64,000 nucleotides of DNA from Zopfochytrium polystomum (Eukaryota > Chytridiomycota > Chytridiomycetes > Chytridiales > Chytridiaceae), in the NCBI GenBank assembly GCA_025765615.1, contig JAIVFJ010000006.1, positions 62,001-126,000 of the forward strand, written 5' to 3'. Within the stretch, counting starts at the first letter, position 1; each line of letters opens with the position of its first letter. Shown here one piece after another: positions 24,392 to 36,694 of the stretch. The notes under the pieces were generated by a model. That model was not told the origin of the DNA and searched no databases. It saw only the letters and a list, made by a program, of their open reading frames with translations. The translations under genes and the position numbers were made by a program.

Positions 24392-26277
24392 GGCAACCGA
24401 CGACGCGTCTGCTTCCGTGGCTGCGCACCATGACAAGGTGGATTGTCAGGGGGTGCGCTCCAACCTGCGACAGGCAAACATGTGTCAGCCACCTGCACCT
24501 CCAATTCAGCGCCAGCCGAAGCCTTAGAATTTGGTGTGTTTTTTTTATTTTTGTATTACTTTCTTTTTTGTTAGCTAATGCGCGGCCAAGCCCAGGAAGT
24601 ACATTGTTTCCCAACGCGGGTGCGACGCCTGACGCAGCCAGAGCGTGCTTGTTGATGACCTTGGGATATACAGTTAAATAATGGGGAGATAGAGAAAGTG
24701 TGAGTGAATTAAAAAAAAAAACGCGGCCCTGGCTCGTGAAAGATCTGCAACGTGAAGCAAAAACAAGTCTTCTTTTGGGATGTTCCATAGGGGGACAGAG
24801 ACAGAGGCGAGACGAGGAGAGACGAGAGAGAGAGAAAGAGAGAGAGATAGTCTGTGTGCTTGTGTGTATGTGTGTGTGTTCGTTTTTGCACGTTGTTTGT
24901 CCGTGGAGAGAGTGAGGGTGGAGGGCGTGAGAGTACAGAAGAGAGCTTGCGACAGAGCACGGATTGCAGGTGGGTTGGACACGTGTGCAAGCAACAAACC
25001 GTTGCAATGCCGCATGTCCAGCGTTTATGTTGACCCACGTGAGTTGGATCGAGGAAAGTGAGATCAGTTTGGGAAAATTTTCTGTCTGCTGTTCTTCCAT
25101 GACGTGACGTTTAAGACAGAAAGTGTGATGGACAAGAGACAGAGAGAGAGAGAGAGAGTGTGTGTGTGTGTGTTAGCGGGACAGAGAGAGGGAGAGTGAC
25201 AATGAATAAGGGCAGACGGAGCTTGCGTGGACAGAAGAGAAGCGAGCAAAGGAGAGTTCACGTCATCGATGTTTCTCCCAGATGCCCTCTCTCCCTATCC
25301 CAGAAGATGCGAGCTTCGATGTTTCATGATATCGAGGTTCGCGTTTTCGGTTTTTCGGCGCGTTGAACTTGTGCCCAGCCGAAAACAGAACATGCCTGCC
25401 TTCGGACGTCACACGATAAATACGAGAATCCTGGATTTGTTTTTGTGTTTTTTCCAGCCCGTGCAACAGTTGGCCTTTGGTTCGGGATCCCGTGTGCCCC
25501 CGGCTGCCCAAAAAGGAAGGCGCGAGAATCGAAGCTGCGCGCGTGGTCGAAAAACAGAAAACATAAGAGACAAAAAAAAAAAAAAAAAAAATGGACAGAA
25601 GAAACAAAGCAGAGATAGTTACGAATGATCGAATAAATATTATTTTCTTTATATTGCATTAATTACCAATGCAGGCTGCGCGTGGCCATTTTCTTTTTTT
25701 CTTTTTTCTTATTTATAGTGACGCAGACAGACAGGCAGGCAGGGCGTGGAACTAACTTAAGGATACCGGATAAAGCGAAATATCCGGTGGAAATATTGTC
25801 GGAAAAATAAGGTGTGCCGCATGGCGAACGGAAGAGACCGCTTTCATTGAATTACAGGGAGACAGTTAGAGAGACAGAGACACGAGATCAGCGAGGGCGG
25901 GGCATATGACCGTTGGCCAATCGCCACTCGGACGAAAATGCAAAAACGCATGCACGAAAAAAAAAGAAAATCCTTAGAGAAACAAATAGAAGACCGATGT
26001 GTCGCCTCTCTGTCTCTGTCTCTGTCTCTGTCTCTGCCTCTATCGCTCGGCTCTCGCTTCTCTTACGCGCATTCTCTCTACACGCGCTCTCTCTTTCTCT
26101 GTCAGTCTCTCTCGCTCTGGCTACCTCTGTCTCTCGCTCACACTCTTGTTCCCCTTGCGTGGATTGTGCTGCTTGGAGGTGGGCGAGAAGTTCAGCCAGA
26201 AACAAAACAAAGAACGAGAAAACGAAAACACACACGCTCACACACGCAGACAGCCTGTCCTCGCTCTCTCTCTCTCG

Positions 26278-26311
<34 letters not shown>

Positions 26312-26646
26312 TGTGTACCTCTCTCTCTCTCTTTCCGACAGTGTGGCTGCTCCTTCTGTGCGCTGCTGGGCTGCATTTCCCACTCCTTCTCCTATAAGTA
26401 CCCCCGCCGTCCCGCCTTTTTGATTCTCCCATCTTTCTATTCTTCAAATCAAAAAACAGTAAAAAAAAAACAGAAGGGACATACCAGCAACAACCAAGGC
26501 GACCCACCCGACCCCGAAGCGGCCTCCTTCCTTGCTGCGTCTCGCGCGCCTCATACGCACTTCTCGTACAAACCCACACCCCGCACACACACACCACTCG
26601 ACGCCTATCGACTTGTACCATACCGTCTTCGCCTCGCCCGCTTAGA
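24299..26646. other. Gap of about 2.3 kb, microsatellite-rich, no gene recognised
   Basis: Contains (GT)n at 24351-24391, GA-rich blocks at 24800-24850 and 25140-25195, A runs at 25570-25592, and CT-rich sequence at 25990-26330. The last 300 bases should include the ceramidase promoter. Frames here are low complexity and look like microsatellite translations. Confidence 0.5.
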
Positions 26647-27420
26647 ATGAAGCTCAGCTCAGTCACCGCCGCCCTCGTAGGCGGCCTCGTCGCCATCGCC
26701 TCCTTTGTCGCCCCGGCCAATGCCGCCGCACTCTTTCCCCGCGCCGTCGCGGCCGATGCCCCCATTCAGGTACGCCCATAATATCCTCGTAAACGCCGCA
26801 CGGGTTTTGCCTTTGCATGGGCCGCCTTTGGTTGCCACACTTGTCCCCCACACAGTGTTCTCACCCTTTCATGTCCAACCACGATACCCCTCTCTGGCAA
26901 CAACCAATACGAACGACGACGGGGGCGGAACCGAACGACGTACACGCCACCTCCCTTGAATGCGAAACGCACTTCCCGCGCCTCTCATCTATCTTATTGG
27001 ACTGGACAATGTAAACCCCCCAGGCGGGCGTCGGGATTGCAGACGCGACGGGCCTGATTGGCGAGATCAACATGCTCGGATACGCCTCGCTGGAGCAGAA
27101 CTCCAAGGGCATCCACCTGCGCACCAAGGCGCGCGCGTTTGTGTTTGCGTCGTCGCAGGACCCCACCCAGCGTGTCGTCTACGTCTCGCTCGACACGGGT
27201 TCGTCTCTTCAATCATCTGTTTGAATGGCTCCCCTCTATCACTCTCCTCTCTCTCTCTCTGTCTCTCTCTCTGTCTCTCTCTCTCTCGCTCTGTCTGTGG
27301 CCTGCCGAGGTGGCTCGGCCTTCCGTTTCTGCAAACTCGGAAAATCGTCTTGTGTGGTGTTGCGCCTGCACAAGAAATTCTTTTTTTTTTGTTTGGCTCC
27401 GGGTCAACTCGATGTTCTGG

Positions 27421-27458
<38 letters not shown>

Positions 27459-29742
27459 ACTTTCTGATGTACTGTTGCTGACGACATCGTCCGGATTCGT
27501 GTGACTCTGTCTCTCGCTCTCTCCTCGCTCACTCTGTCTCTGTCTATCTCAAACTATCTATCTATCTCCGTCTATCCCTCTCCACTCTTATCACTATCTC
27601 CTATCACCCCCCCGACCCTCCCTCTCTCTCTCTCTCTCTCTCCCACCGCTCCCACGGAATGACGTAACATCCCACTAACCGATTCACATTCCCCTATACA
27701 CCGCACACTCCACCACGCACGCTCGCGCAAATGGTACCCCTGGCGATGCGCACCGTTCCTCGCTTCCCGCAGGCTTCATGGCCCTGAGCGCCAAGAAGCT
27801 CGCCCTCTCGTACATCCAGAGCGCCCTCGGTGACGACGGCAAGTACTACAGTATGGAGAACATCCTAATCTCTGCTACCCACACCCACGCCGCGTCGGGC
27901 GGCTGGGAGGACAACTTCCTGTACCAGGTCACCTCGCTCGGCGTCGTGCCCGGCCAGCGCGACGCCATCGCGCGCGGCATTGCCCAGTCCATTATCAACG
28001 CCCACAACGACCTCAAGGCCAACGGTGCCGGCTCCTCCATCGTCTTCGGCTCGGGCGTCCTCGCCAACGCCTCGATCAACCGCTCCAAGCCGTCGTACAT
28101 CAACAACCCGGCCTCCGAGCGCGCAAAGTACGCGAACGACCTGGACCTCGACCTGGTCGCCCTCTCGGTCAAGAGCTCGACTGGCAAGCTGCGCGGCGTC
28201 GCCTCGTGGTTCCCCGTGCACGGCGTTAGCATGAACAACACCAACCTGCTCATCAGCGGCGACAACAAGGGTTTCGCCAGCTACCTGTTTGAGACCGACC
28301 AGAAGGCCGCCGGGAACACTGGCTTTGTCGCCGCGTTCGGCCAATCCAACGCCGGCGACGTGTCGCCCAACATTGGCGGACCGCACTGCTCCGACACGGG
28401 CAGCGCGTGCGACGGCTCCAAGAGCTCGTGCGGCGGCGACGTTACCAAGTGCGTCGCGCACGGCCCTGGTTACGAGCTCGGCCTCCCTGACACGTACGCG
28501 ACCGAAGTCATTGGACGCCGCCAGTACCTCAAAGCCAAGGACGTTGCCACCAACTCTGCTGCCACCACGCTCGGACCGGTCCTTTACCAGCACGCCTACG
28601 TCGACATGAGCAACCAGCAGGTCACCCTCGACGACGGCTCGGTCGGCTCGACTTGCACGCCGTCCATGGGCTTTGCCTTTTCGGCCGGTACCACCGACGG
28701 TGTTGTCTCGCAGATCAGTTTCCAGGGAGACAACACGACCGAGGGCATTTCTAAGTTGCTTGCTCTGATCCCGGACATTCTTGCGACCCCGTCGGCCGAG
28801 ACCGTGGCGTGTCAGGCACCCAAGCCGATCCTGCTCGACACTGGAGACTACCACGTCCCGTACGACTGGGCCCCGCGCATCCTGCCCCTGCAGCTCTTCC
28901 TCGTCGGCCGCAAGTTTGTCATTATCGGACAGCCCAGCGAAATCACGACTATGGCGGGACGGCGGCTGCGCGACTCGACCCTCGCCGCGCTGGTGTCGGC
29001 CGGCGTCGTCGACAAGGACGCGCGCATTGTGATCGCCGGTCTCAGCAACTCGTACTCGTCTTATGTCACCACCAAGGAGGAGTACCAGGTCCAGCGGTAC
29101 GAGGGCGCGTGCACGATCTTTGGTCCCAACACTCTTGCGGCGTACCAGGCGCTCTACAAGAAGCTCGCGGCCGGGTTCGCGGACAAGACCAAGGGCCTGC
29201 CTGCCGGCACTCCGCCCACGGACCCGTCGTCGGACATTTCGGTCCTGACGCCGGTGGTGCTCGACACTGGCTCGTTCGGCGCTCAGGTGACTGGCCCCGT
29301 CGTGACGGTGCCGACGATCGCGGAGCCGGCGTTCACGCTTCGGCGGCGCGGCGGCGGCAACAACAACTCGAGCTCGACGCCGGTGAACCCGACGGCGACG
29401 ATCGGTCGCGACACGGTGTCGGCCGTGTTTGCGTGCGCGCACCCGCGGAACGGCGCCGCCAAGGACCCGACCACGGGCATCGAGAACTTTATGTCGGTCG
29501 AGAAGTTTGACTCGGCGTCCGGCACGTACTCGACGTTCCTGACCGACGAAGGGTGGGACACCAAGTTCCGGTGGGACCGCGTCGGCGTCGCCGACAGCCA
29601 CTGCACCGTGTCGTGGACGGTCGGCCGGACCACCAGCGTGCCAAAGGGCCAGTACCGCTTCCACATTTACGGCGTCTCCAAGAACCTGTTTGGCACGCTC
29701 ACCCCGTACGACGGCGTGTCGGACTACTTCTTCGCCGCTTAA
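26647..29742 (+). CDS. Neutral ceramidase, secreted
   Basis: Exons 26647-26769, 27024-27198, 27773-29742 (755 residues). Exon 1 encodes a signal peptide, MKLSSVTAALVGGLVAIASF to about NAAA. Exon 2 brings the family start, VGIADATGLIGEINMLGYAS. Exon 3 holds YVSLDTGFMAL (rejoined at the splice), ISATHTHAASGGW with zinc-ligand histidines, GVASWFPVHGVSMNNTN, the nucleophile Ser297 in NAGDVSPN, and IVIAGLSNSYSSY. The C-terminal Ig-like domain ends FGTLTPYDGVSDYFFAA. Length and domain order match neutral/alkaline ceramidases (about 700-760 residues), which cleave ceramide to sphingosine and fatty acid outside the cell or at the membrane. There is no GPI or TM tail. The second intron (574 bp) is unusually long and microsatellite-filled. 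Confidence 0.95.
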
Positions 29743-30700
29743 AACCCCCCTCGACCGCCAATCCGTCCCTTCTGAGAAAAAATCTGAAAAAAAAAGCGCG
29801 ACCTCTGAACCAATAACCTTACATCTCGCCGCCTTTAATTTTTATCTTCGTTTACCCTCACCACCAATCCCCTCCCCAACCCGGCGTCCTCCTTAACGGA
29901 ACGACGGCATTGGTGTCACATGGAGGAGACACAAAGGAAGAGGAATTGCTAGGTCTACAGGGAATAATCCCCTCTTTTCGTGTTTCCCAGCAACCCTCTC
30001 CCCCCACCCGTATTTTTTGATTGCCCCTTTCGTTTTTTCTATTTGTCGCCTTAAACTCTCTGGTGTTTTTTTTTTGTTTTCTCTTTCGTGTATTTGCCTC
30101 CCTCCGGCCTCCGCAACGGGGGCCGGGCAACTTGTTTTCCTGTTTTCGCGCCTCTAACCCCCTTTGCTTGCCCCCTCCCTGGCGGGGGGACAAGGTTGAA
30201 AAGGAGAAAAAAAGAGATACTTTCTTTGTACTACAACACGGAACTTACTCCCCCCCTCACCCTTCGTCGTCTCGGCTGGCCTCTTGATTTCGACTTTTCT
30301 TCGTTGCTCTCTTTAACCCTCTCCTCCCCAGTGAACCTTGGGTTTTTTTTTGTCCTACTTTTTCTGTGTGCTCTGAACTCACCCCACCCCTTCACACTCA
30401 GTGTATTTTTAACGGGAAACAAAATGAAGACGAAAAAGTGAAAAAAAAGAGAGAGAGGGTAAAAAAGGAAAGCAGTTGGAAGAAAGAAAGGGAGGCAAAG
30501 GCGGGGTCTTCGTTGGGTAACATTCGCTGGCTAGTTCGCTTGCTTTGGAAAGAGTGGCCGGCACGAGTAGCCTTTGTTTTTTTTTCCTTTTTTTTTTGGC
30601 CAAAAAAGTTGTGAAGGCCCTTGGGCTTGGGGACATTAAGTTTGAACTTGCCGCGACCAAAAGGAAGCGAGGAAATTTTCTTCAAGCAAATTGAGCGACC
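29743..30700. other. 3' flank of ceramidase and spacer
   Basis: T- and A-run rich, composition falling toward lower GC to the right. No convincing gene. Confidence 0.5.
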
Positions 30701-31398
30701 ACAATGCTTCCTTTGCGGGCTTACAGTAAGAGAAATGTAACATTTACGTTGAAAAAAACAATCATGCCTTTCCTTTGCACCTTGATATTAATAAAAGAGA
30801 CCGTAGTCGTACGTTCAATGTAAGTACTGATACAATTGACTGAGTGAATTCCACGGTTGAGTGGTTGGTTGCTGGATATATAATGACAATTTTTCAACAG
30901 ACTATGATGGATTGGGAAGTGGGTCGTGATGTATAGACCAAAGCGTGCTTGTTTCATGAAAAATGAAGTGTATCCTAATGATTTATTCGTTTGCAACAAT
31001 GAGCTATGTTATCATTTTTTGATCTCGAAAATGAGGGAAAGCCCTCTGATGGTACAGCTGCTAGTAAGGAGCGTAAGGATACTCCCATAGATGACCAGGA
31101 GACTGAACAGGCAACTTTCGTCTCCTTAGGCGATGTCTCCCACCTTACAAGTTATGACAAATTCCACGCTGCCATGACAATGCGATGATTTCGATCGACA
31201 CTGGTATGACACCTGCTCAAAACAAAGAACTTTTCTCCTCTGTCTTGAGGTCATACTACAAACATAACCCAGGATTATGCCCTGCTGTCCCCGCTGCAGT
31301 GCCAGAAAACTCTGACTAAGGTATTGCTACCTAGTATTCGGTTCTGGGCTAAGAAACCCAGCTCCATTCGTCAAGGCACTGAAACCTCGGCTGCCCTC

Positions 31399-31745
31399 TA
31401 ATTTGAGAGTTTCCTTGATTCTCAAAAATATTCTATAGTCTGTGTCCAAGAGACTCGTCTTGGGAAAAAGGCCCAGAACCTTTACAATAAACTGCGCCAG
31501 TTGAAGAACTGGAACTGCGTTATAAACGATCCCCTCAGTGGGAAAATTGGAATTGCCATATTCTGGAGAATAGAGCTTAACAGCCTTGAGCTCAAATCCC
31601 ACAGTAGCCCTCAAAACTACGCTGAAGGAAGAATTATTACTGTACAGTTCGCTGAACTTGTAGTCGTCACAGTGTTCCACAGAATATGAAAAGGCTGTGA
31701 TCCTGAAATGAAGACTACTGGCAGTAGAACTCATGGGATGCTCCG
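31399..31745 (+). pseudogene. Exonuclease III/AP-endonuclease-fold fragment (LINE-type or host-derived)
   Basis: The frame through 31399-31689 reads YSIVCVQETR (matching the CLQET motif with the catalytic Glu), SGKIGIAIFW, then NYAEGRIITVQF and ELVVVTVF, which is the EGRVITVEF block of the family. A stop lies just upstream at about 31397, and a frameshift plus stops follow, where a +1 frame still shows PQNMKRL. It is therefore a broken copy. Non-LTR retrotransposon endonuclease or AP endonuclease are both possible; the transposon setting favours the first. Confidence 0.6.
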
Positions 31746-32095
31746 ATGATAAATTCAATATGAAAGACATTGACAGCTCTGTCTGTAATGTTGATAAATT
31801 CCAGAAATTCAGAATAATGGAAGATGATACCGACCAGTATCTCCTTAAATGGACATCTTATGGCGCCTGCCATAATAGCTGGACAGACGACGATATGGCC
31901 CCAGAATTCATTGCTGATTACTGGAAAATCCTGAAGAAAACTAATCCTAAACCATATGCTGAAAGACACTTCCCGACAAAAGGAAGTCTGTTGATGACAA
32001 TACTGCATAACCTGCTTAAACTAATGCACCTGCACCAGCACCATCAACCCCAGTTCCTGCTCCTGCAGCAACTTGTGTTCCTCCTCCTCCTCTAA
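31733..32095 (+). pseudogene. Chromodomain fragment of a Ty3/gypsy (chromovirus) integrase
   Basis: The open frame contains FQKFRIMEDDTDQYLLKWTS then GACHNSWTDDDM and APEFIADYWK, the chromodomain pattern (YLVKWKGY..NTWEP..L..a..li..y). In fungi such orphan chromodomains usually come from chromovirus integrase C-termini. No integrase core is left beside it. Confidence 0.65.
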
Positions 32096-33509
32096 GGAGA
32101 GAAATCTTCGCGCCAGTAAAATCATTTCGTACGAGGTATGATAATGGCAACTCTATTGTCGAATGCTCTGGAGAACTTGTTAATATGTCTTGACGGCAAA
32201 CGGGGTGCACGTTGACGAAAAAGAGGTACTATGAGATTCTCAAGTATCTCAGATAAGGTGTTCGTCATTTTAGGCTCTTCAGCTCTTACTTTACTATGAT
32301 TTGGTAAAACTCATTGTACATTTTCATATGAGAAGTATGAGCCCAGTTGTTTCTCTAAGTTTTATAATTTTTTCAATATGCAGACTTAATTTTTTGGCTT
32401 GTAACAAAGAATTCCCACTTATTAGCCCTATTAGAATCATTATCTTTGTGATTATGAAAGTGCTGTTTGCTCCTTGGTTACAAATGGGTCTATGTAGCCT
32501 GGGAGCCCCCTCTTGTTTATATGTGTACATGAACATGAAATGCTTCTTATCTCTTATCTTTATCCGTGTTGCCTTGTCAAATTCTTCATTCTTCCTTCTT
32601 TTTTTTTCTTCAAACATTTGTCTTCCTTTCTTCTTTCATCTTTTTCTCTTTTTCTCTTTTTCCTAATGCCACTTTCCAAATAAATAGCTGCCCTTGGAGA
32701 AGCAACCCCATTAATCCCAACTATCTTTGCAAATGTAACCCCAACCTTCAATAAACGCCAGCTCCAAGTTTGGACTGCTCTGACAGTGTACCGCCTCGAA
32801 CCCTTTCTTTCGCTAAGGAAGCCTGTGCGCACCGCTGTTGCAGGCTTGATACATATTCACACAAGCTACACGCTGTGAGAAGGGTTCATAGAGAACTTCT
32901 GACCGTCTGTGTGATACGCTGCCCCGTCGCCCTGCGACGATGAACGTAAATAGGACACCATCGTCGACGACAATGGAAGGAGATTGGACACTGATGAATT
33001 AGAGTTGACAGTCGAGCAGAGGTGGAGTGAGGTTGAGATGCCGCATTCCTTCAACACTGGTGAGCACCGCCACCATGCTGTTAGGTCATAGTCATGATGT
33101 GTGAGTCTGATAGTTGGACCTACGCTGTAGTTCCCCTGCTGCTAGACACTACAGCTATATTCGACCAAAGATCTCATAAATTGCAAAAGAGCATGAATAC
33201 TCTTCAATGTCCTCCGTTGTGTCACCAGTTGCTGGCCACATCCTCCTTAGTGGTAATTGAAGAAGAAGAAGAAGTTCCTTCAACCGAAACAGCATTTACA
33301 GAGGAAGAAGTGGACGGCTTGATCATTGGGGGGGAGGGGGATTGGGTGACCAATCTTGCTGTCAGCGGGATGAATCCCCTTCAGGAAGTTGTACCTTCAG
33401 TCGCAAGTTGACCTTGCGGAGGGTTATACTAAACTCAGCACCAGAGGTGAACATGGTAGCATTGCCTTGAACTTGCTTGTGAAAGCGTGTGAAAGAAAAA
33501 TGAAGCTGT

Positions 33510-33914
33510 TGTTAGGCAGAACTGACTTGTTCGCAGCAAGAAGCACAAGACAACCTGAACCTATTGTGACTGTCAGTTATTGTTCTCATGATGCCCATGG
33601 GGAGAGCAAGCCACTGCCAATGCAGATCTGGGTGCTGGCTTGCACTGTTGACAAATACTCCAAGTATTCAGTGGAATGGACACCTGGTGTAAAGAGTTTT
33701 CCTCCTTCTCTGCTCAAGCAGATAATATAGGAGAATTTTTACCCTGTGCCAGCACTCGCATTGCGGCTATTATAGCATGCATATCATCATTATGTATCAA
33801 TTATTCATGACAGAGTTTTTCTCTTTCTCTCAAAGTTGGGAAGGACCACCAACAAACACAGATCTCCGCTTCATTCACTCCTTCCACTCACTCACTCAGA
33901 GTAGACTGTTTACA
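33510..33914 (-). mobile_element. LTR, copy A (405 bp)
   Basis: On the minus strand it begins TGTAAACAGTCTACTC and ends CCTAACA (TG...CA). It aligns over its whole length with the interrupted copy at 50388-52214. No matching 5-bp target duplication flanks it (CCATG versus ACAGC), so it is truncated, rearranged or one end of a longer element. Confidence 0.8.
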
Positions 33915-34094
33915 CATGGCATATCTGCACCGGCGACTTTATTCTGCAACTTTTGCAAAAGATTCACATCTGCACATCCCTGCAAAAAGCCCTTCAACCA
34001 CATCTTTTGGACGATGTCAGTCCCTGCATGACCCAACCTCCAGTGGAACAATTCCCAGATATGTAATTGGGACAAAAAAAGTGTCTCCCTTCCT
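33900..34094 (-). pseudogene. Ty1/copia GAG-pre-integrase-like fragment, interrupted by the LTR
   Basis: A minus frame reads LHIWELFHWRLGHAG then TDIVQKMWLKGFLQGC and ends MPCVNSLL, matching the LWHRRLGH..l..l..G pattern of copia polyproteins. The frame runs straight into the LTR boundary at 33914, just after the Cys where the domain's C..C motif would follow. Confidence 0.5.
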
Positions 34095-34564
34095 ATTGAG
34101 ATTTCGAAGCCCGTAGTCTGCGGTCAGCATTATCACGCGTTTCCCAGTATGGGCAGCCACGACAAGCAATGGAATGCTCACCCTGTTCGCATTGGACAAA
34201 GTTGACCAGCTCTTCCAAGGCCCGAGTGCTACCACCGCAAGGGGTGCGCCCTTCCCTTAGGACTCCTGCACTCCTAACCTTCACGCGGCACGCCGGCATG
34301 ACGTCCTTCAGACCCAAGTCGGAAGTTGGTTAACAGCTTAAGAGGCGGGAAAAAAATTTTTTTTTTTTTTTGCTGCAATTCTGATCCCCAAATTAGGCTG
34401 AACTCCGGGTCGCCGTATTCCGCAGGAGCGCCGACTGGGCCGTGGGTTCACATGGATGCGCATCAGCACACTTGCGTCACGCACACAGGCGTACTCGCCC
34501 CTCGCATTCTCGCAAACAGACAGACAGACACACACACACACACACACAACCCCCCACCACTCCA
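34095..34564. other. Edge of transposon island, microsatellites
   Basis: Remaining low-GC debris up to about 34330, then a T run (34358-34371) and (CA)n at 34527-34549 at the 3' end of the SRPBCC gene. Confidence 0.45.
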
Positions 34565-35287
34565 TCACGCCTCCGCCGTCGCCGCTGCCACCGCCGCCGG
34601 GTCGGCCTCGGCGACACGCTTTAAGTCCGCGGCCCACTCGAGGAACCTCCTGTCGAGGATGGCGCCGTACCAGCTGCGCACAAAGTAGGAGAGGACGCCG
34701 GTCATGGGCTCCCAGGTTCTGTAGGTGCACGACTTGCCGTCGGGCGACTCCTCCAGCTCCTGGATGCGGCCGACCGGCGTCGCGAGCAGCGCCGCGGGAA
34801 GGGTCTGGTTGCTGGTCCAGGCCGTGCGCCAGATCCTGGCGGCGGCGACGGGGGCGGCGGCTGGGGTGGACGACGGGCGGGTGAGCTCGGTGACGAGCTC
34901 GGGCGAGGGGTACAGCTTGGGGGCCGGGGCGTTGGCGGGGAGGGGCACGGCGAGGGCTGTTGGGGTCATGTTGACGTAAAACACCAGGCGGGTGCCCACG
35001 GCGATTTCGGGCGGCTTACTGTGGTCATCGCCGCCGGCGGCGGGGTCGGTTGGCGGCGGCGGCGGCGGGGCGCCGGAGCGTATCTCTGCGCGGGGCACAA
35101 ACGAGTTCCAGTCCGGCCAGGTGGATGGGCGGGTAATGTAGGCGAATACGACGGCGGCGGGGGCGTTGATGCGGACGGTGGCAGTCGGACAGAGCACGTA
35201 CTTTTTTGAAGAGGCCTCGGGGGGTAGCTTGTACGGACGAGGCACGTTGGGGTCGGCGGAGGCCGAGGCGCTCAGATCGTCGTCCAT
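34565..35287 (-). CDS. SRPBCC (START/polyketide-cyclase-like) ligand-binding protein
   Basis: 240 residues from the ATG at 35287 (MDDDLSASASADPN); the frame upstream is open but spans 5' leader. VRINAPAAVVFAYITRPSTW then PDWNSFVP is the classic start of SRPBCC proteins (strand, helix, W..W). GTRLVFYVNM and RTAWTSNQTLP are the central strands; SCTYRTWEPMTGVLSYFVRS then the long C-terminal helix FLEWAADLKRVAEA close the helix-grip fold. A Pro-rich, Asp-containing insert (about 75-95) is unusual. It likely binds a hydrophobic small molecule; no catalytic residues are identifiable. Cytosolic, as no signal peptide is seen. Confidence 0.75.
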   Translation of the reverse strand: MDDDLSASASADPNVPRPYKLPPEASSKKYVLCPTATVRINAPAAVVFAYITRPSTWPDWNSFVPRAEIRSGAPPPPPPTDPAAGGDDHSKPPEIAVGTRLVFYVNMTPTALAVPLPANAPAPKLYPSPELVTELTRPSSTPAAAPVAAARIWRTAWTSNQTLPAALLATPVGRIQELEESPDGKSCTYRTWEPMTGVLSYFVRSWYGAILDRRFLEWAADLKRVAEADPAAVAAATAEA

Positions 35288-36098
35288 TTTGGTGTTGGGA
35301 GGGGAGGAAGGGACGAAGTGTTGGCCGGCCAGCCTCCTATTTGTTGGTTTTTGGGGCAGACAAATTTTTCTTCTTTGGGTTAACTGACAGAGAATGTCTG
35401 AGGAGGGCCTACACCGAAAAAAAAAACAAAGAAACTCAGAGCTAATTGGATCCTTCGCGAAATCAAGCAGTGAGGTATTAATATCGTCCGGATGACAACA
35501 GGAACTGTAAGGCGAAAAGTAAATGCGGCTTAGCTGCAAATACACTTGGATGACACATTGGTGACTGAAGATCCTGGAATAAAATAAATGAAAGAGGTCC
35601 CAATGCTTGGCAATTCACGACTGGCACGTTTTTTTGGGGGGCGCGGGGTACTAGACTTTACCACTGAGACTTTGGTGTACTCTCACGAGACCTTTCCTTC
35701 TGGTTTGATTCCTGCATCTGTCCTCCAGAATCGCGGAAAGTCAGGATATCAGGTAAGGCCGATTCTTCAAAATTGATTAGAAAGACTTCAAGTCTGTCGA
35801 AATGCGATAACATATCAATATATGCTATCGCATTTCGACAAACACTTTAGAAGTTAAATGCAAGGCAGAACAAGCTTACTTTTGGGTTTTATAAATATCA
35901 CCGGTTGCACTCATACACATCATATGCGGCTCTGGTGACCATGCCATCACGTCATTGCTGGAAGTCGAGGCAGCTCTGTCGCTCTCTGCTTGTGTCTCTC
36001 TTTCTCGTTCTCCCTATCTGTCTGTCTCGTCTCGTGTCACCCCGCACATTGCGAAGAAAGACCTAAAGAAAGACAGCCTCACCAAGTCAGCCACTTCG
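35288..36098. other. Divergent intergenic region
   Basis: Lies between two divergently transcribed genes and should hold both promoters. It is partly low-GC and contains a strong inverted repeat at 35796-35839. CT-rich sequence precedes the + strand ATG. Confidence 0.5.
35796..35839. repeat. Near-perfect 20-bp inverted repeat with 4-nt loop
   Basis: Left arm gtcgaaatgcgataacatat, right arm atatgctatcgcatttcgac; one mismatch in 20, loop caat. It would form a strong hairpin in DNA or RNA. Confidence 0.9.
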
Positions 36099-36694
36099 AT
36101 GAGCACCAACGCCAGCACGACCACCACCAAGCCGCCGCCGCGCAAGATCCTCGTCGTCGGCTGCGGCTCCATCGGCGCTGTCTACTACGAGGCGCTCCTC
36201 GACGCCTCGCCCACCGCCGCCGCCGCCGCCGCCGACAACGACGGCCGGCCCTTCGAGGTGCACCTGCTGGTGCGGCCGGGGCGGCTGTCCAAGCTGGCCG
36301 CGACGGACCGCACGCTGACGCTGTCGCGCATCCCGGCGCCGTACCGGGTCGTGCTGCGGCCGCCCGCCACCACGCGCCAGCTGCACGTGCCCGCCGACCG
36401 CCTGCACTCGACCGCGGACCTGCTCGCCGAGTCGTTGTGCACCGTCCCCGCCGACACCGAGGCGATCCTCATCACGACCAGCTCGCTCGGCCTGCGCGAC
36501 GATGACGGCGCGTGGATCGCCGCGCTGTCGCGAAGGTGCCCAGACGCGCTGTTTGTGTCCTTCACCCCCGGCCCGCACGGTGAGGGAACCCCCCCACCCC
36601 TTTCTTTTTGTTTTTTGAATTGTGCCCCGCCACCTTTCCTCAAACCTTTTTGGACACCTCTCTCTCTCTCACTCTCTCTCTCACTCTCTCTCTC

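Larger units (their letters stand above)
30700..33100. mobile_element. Transposon graveyard, left part
   Basis: A low-GC block sharply distinct from flanking genes. It holds a decayed endonuclease fragment and a chromodomain fragment (both listed separately) plus short frames without recognisable homology, such as the one at 31006-31188. Confidence 0.65.

Noticed and set aside
24309..24436. N-terminal His/Thr extension of the ankyrin-like protein
   Set aside because: Encoded by the (CA)n microsatellite in the leader; the ATG at 24298 is a better start.
27865..29664. 599-codon minus-strand frame inside the ceramidase gene
   Set aside because: Shadow of high-GC third positions; the plus frame has clear ceramidase motifs.
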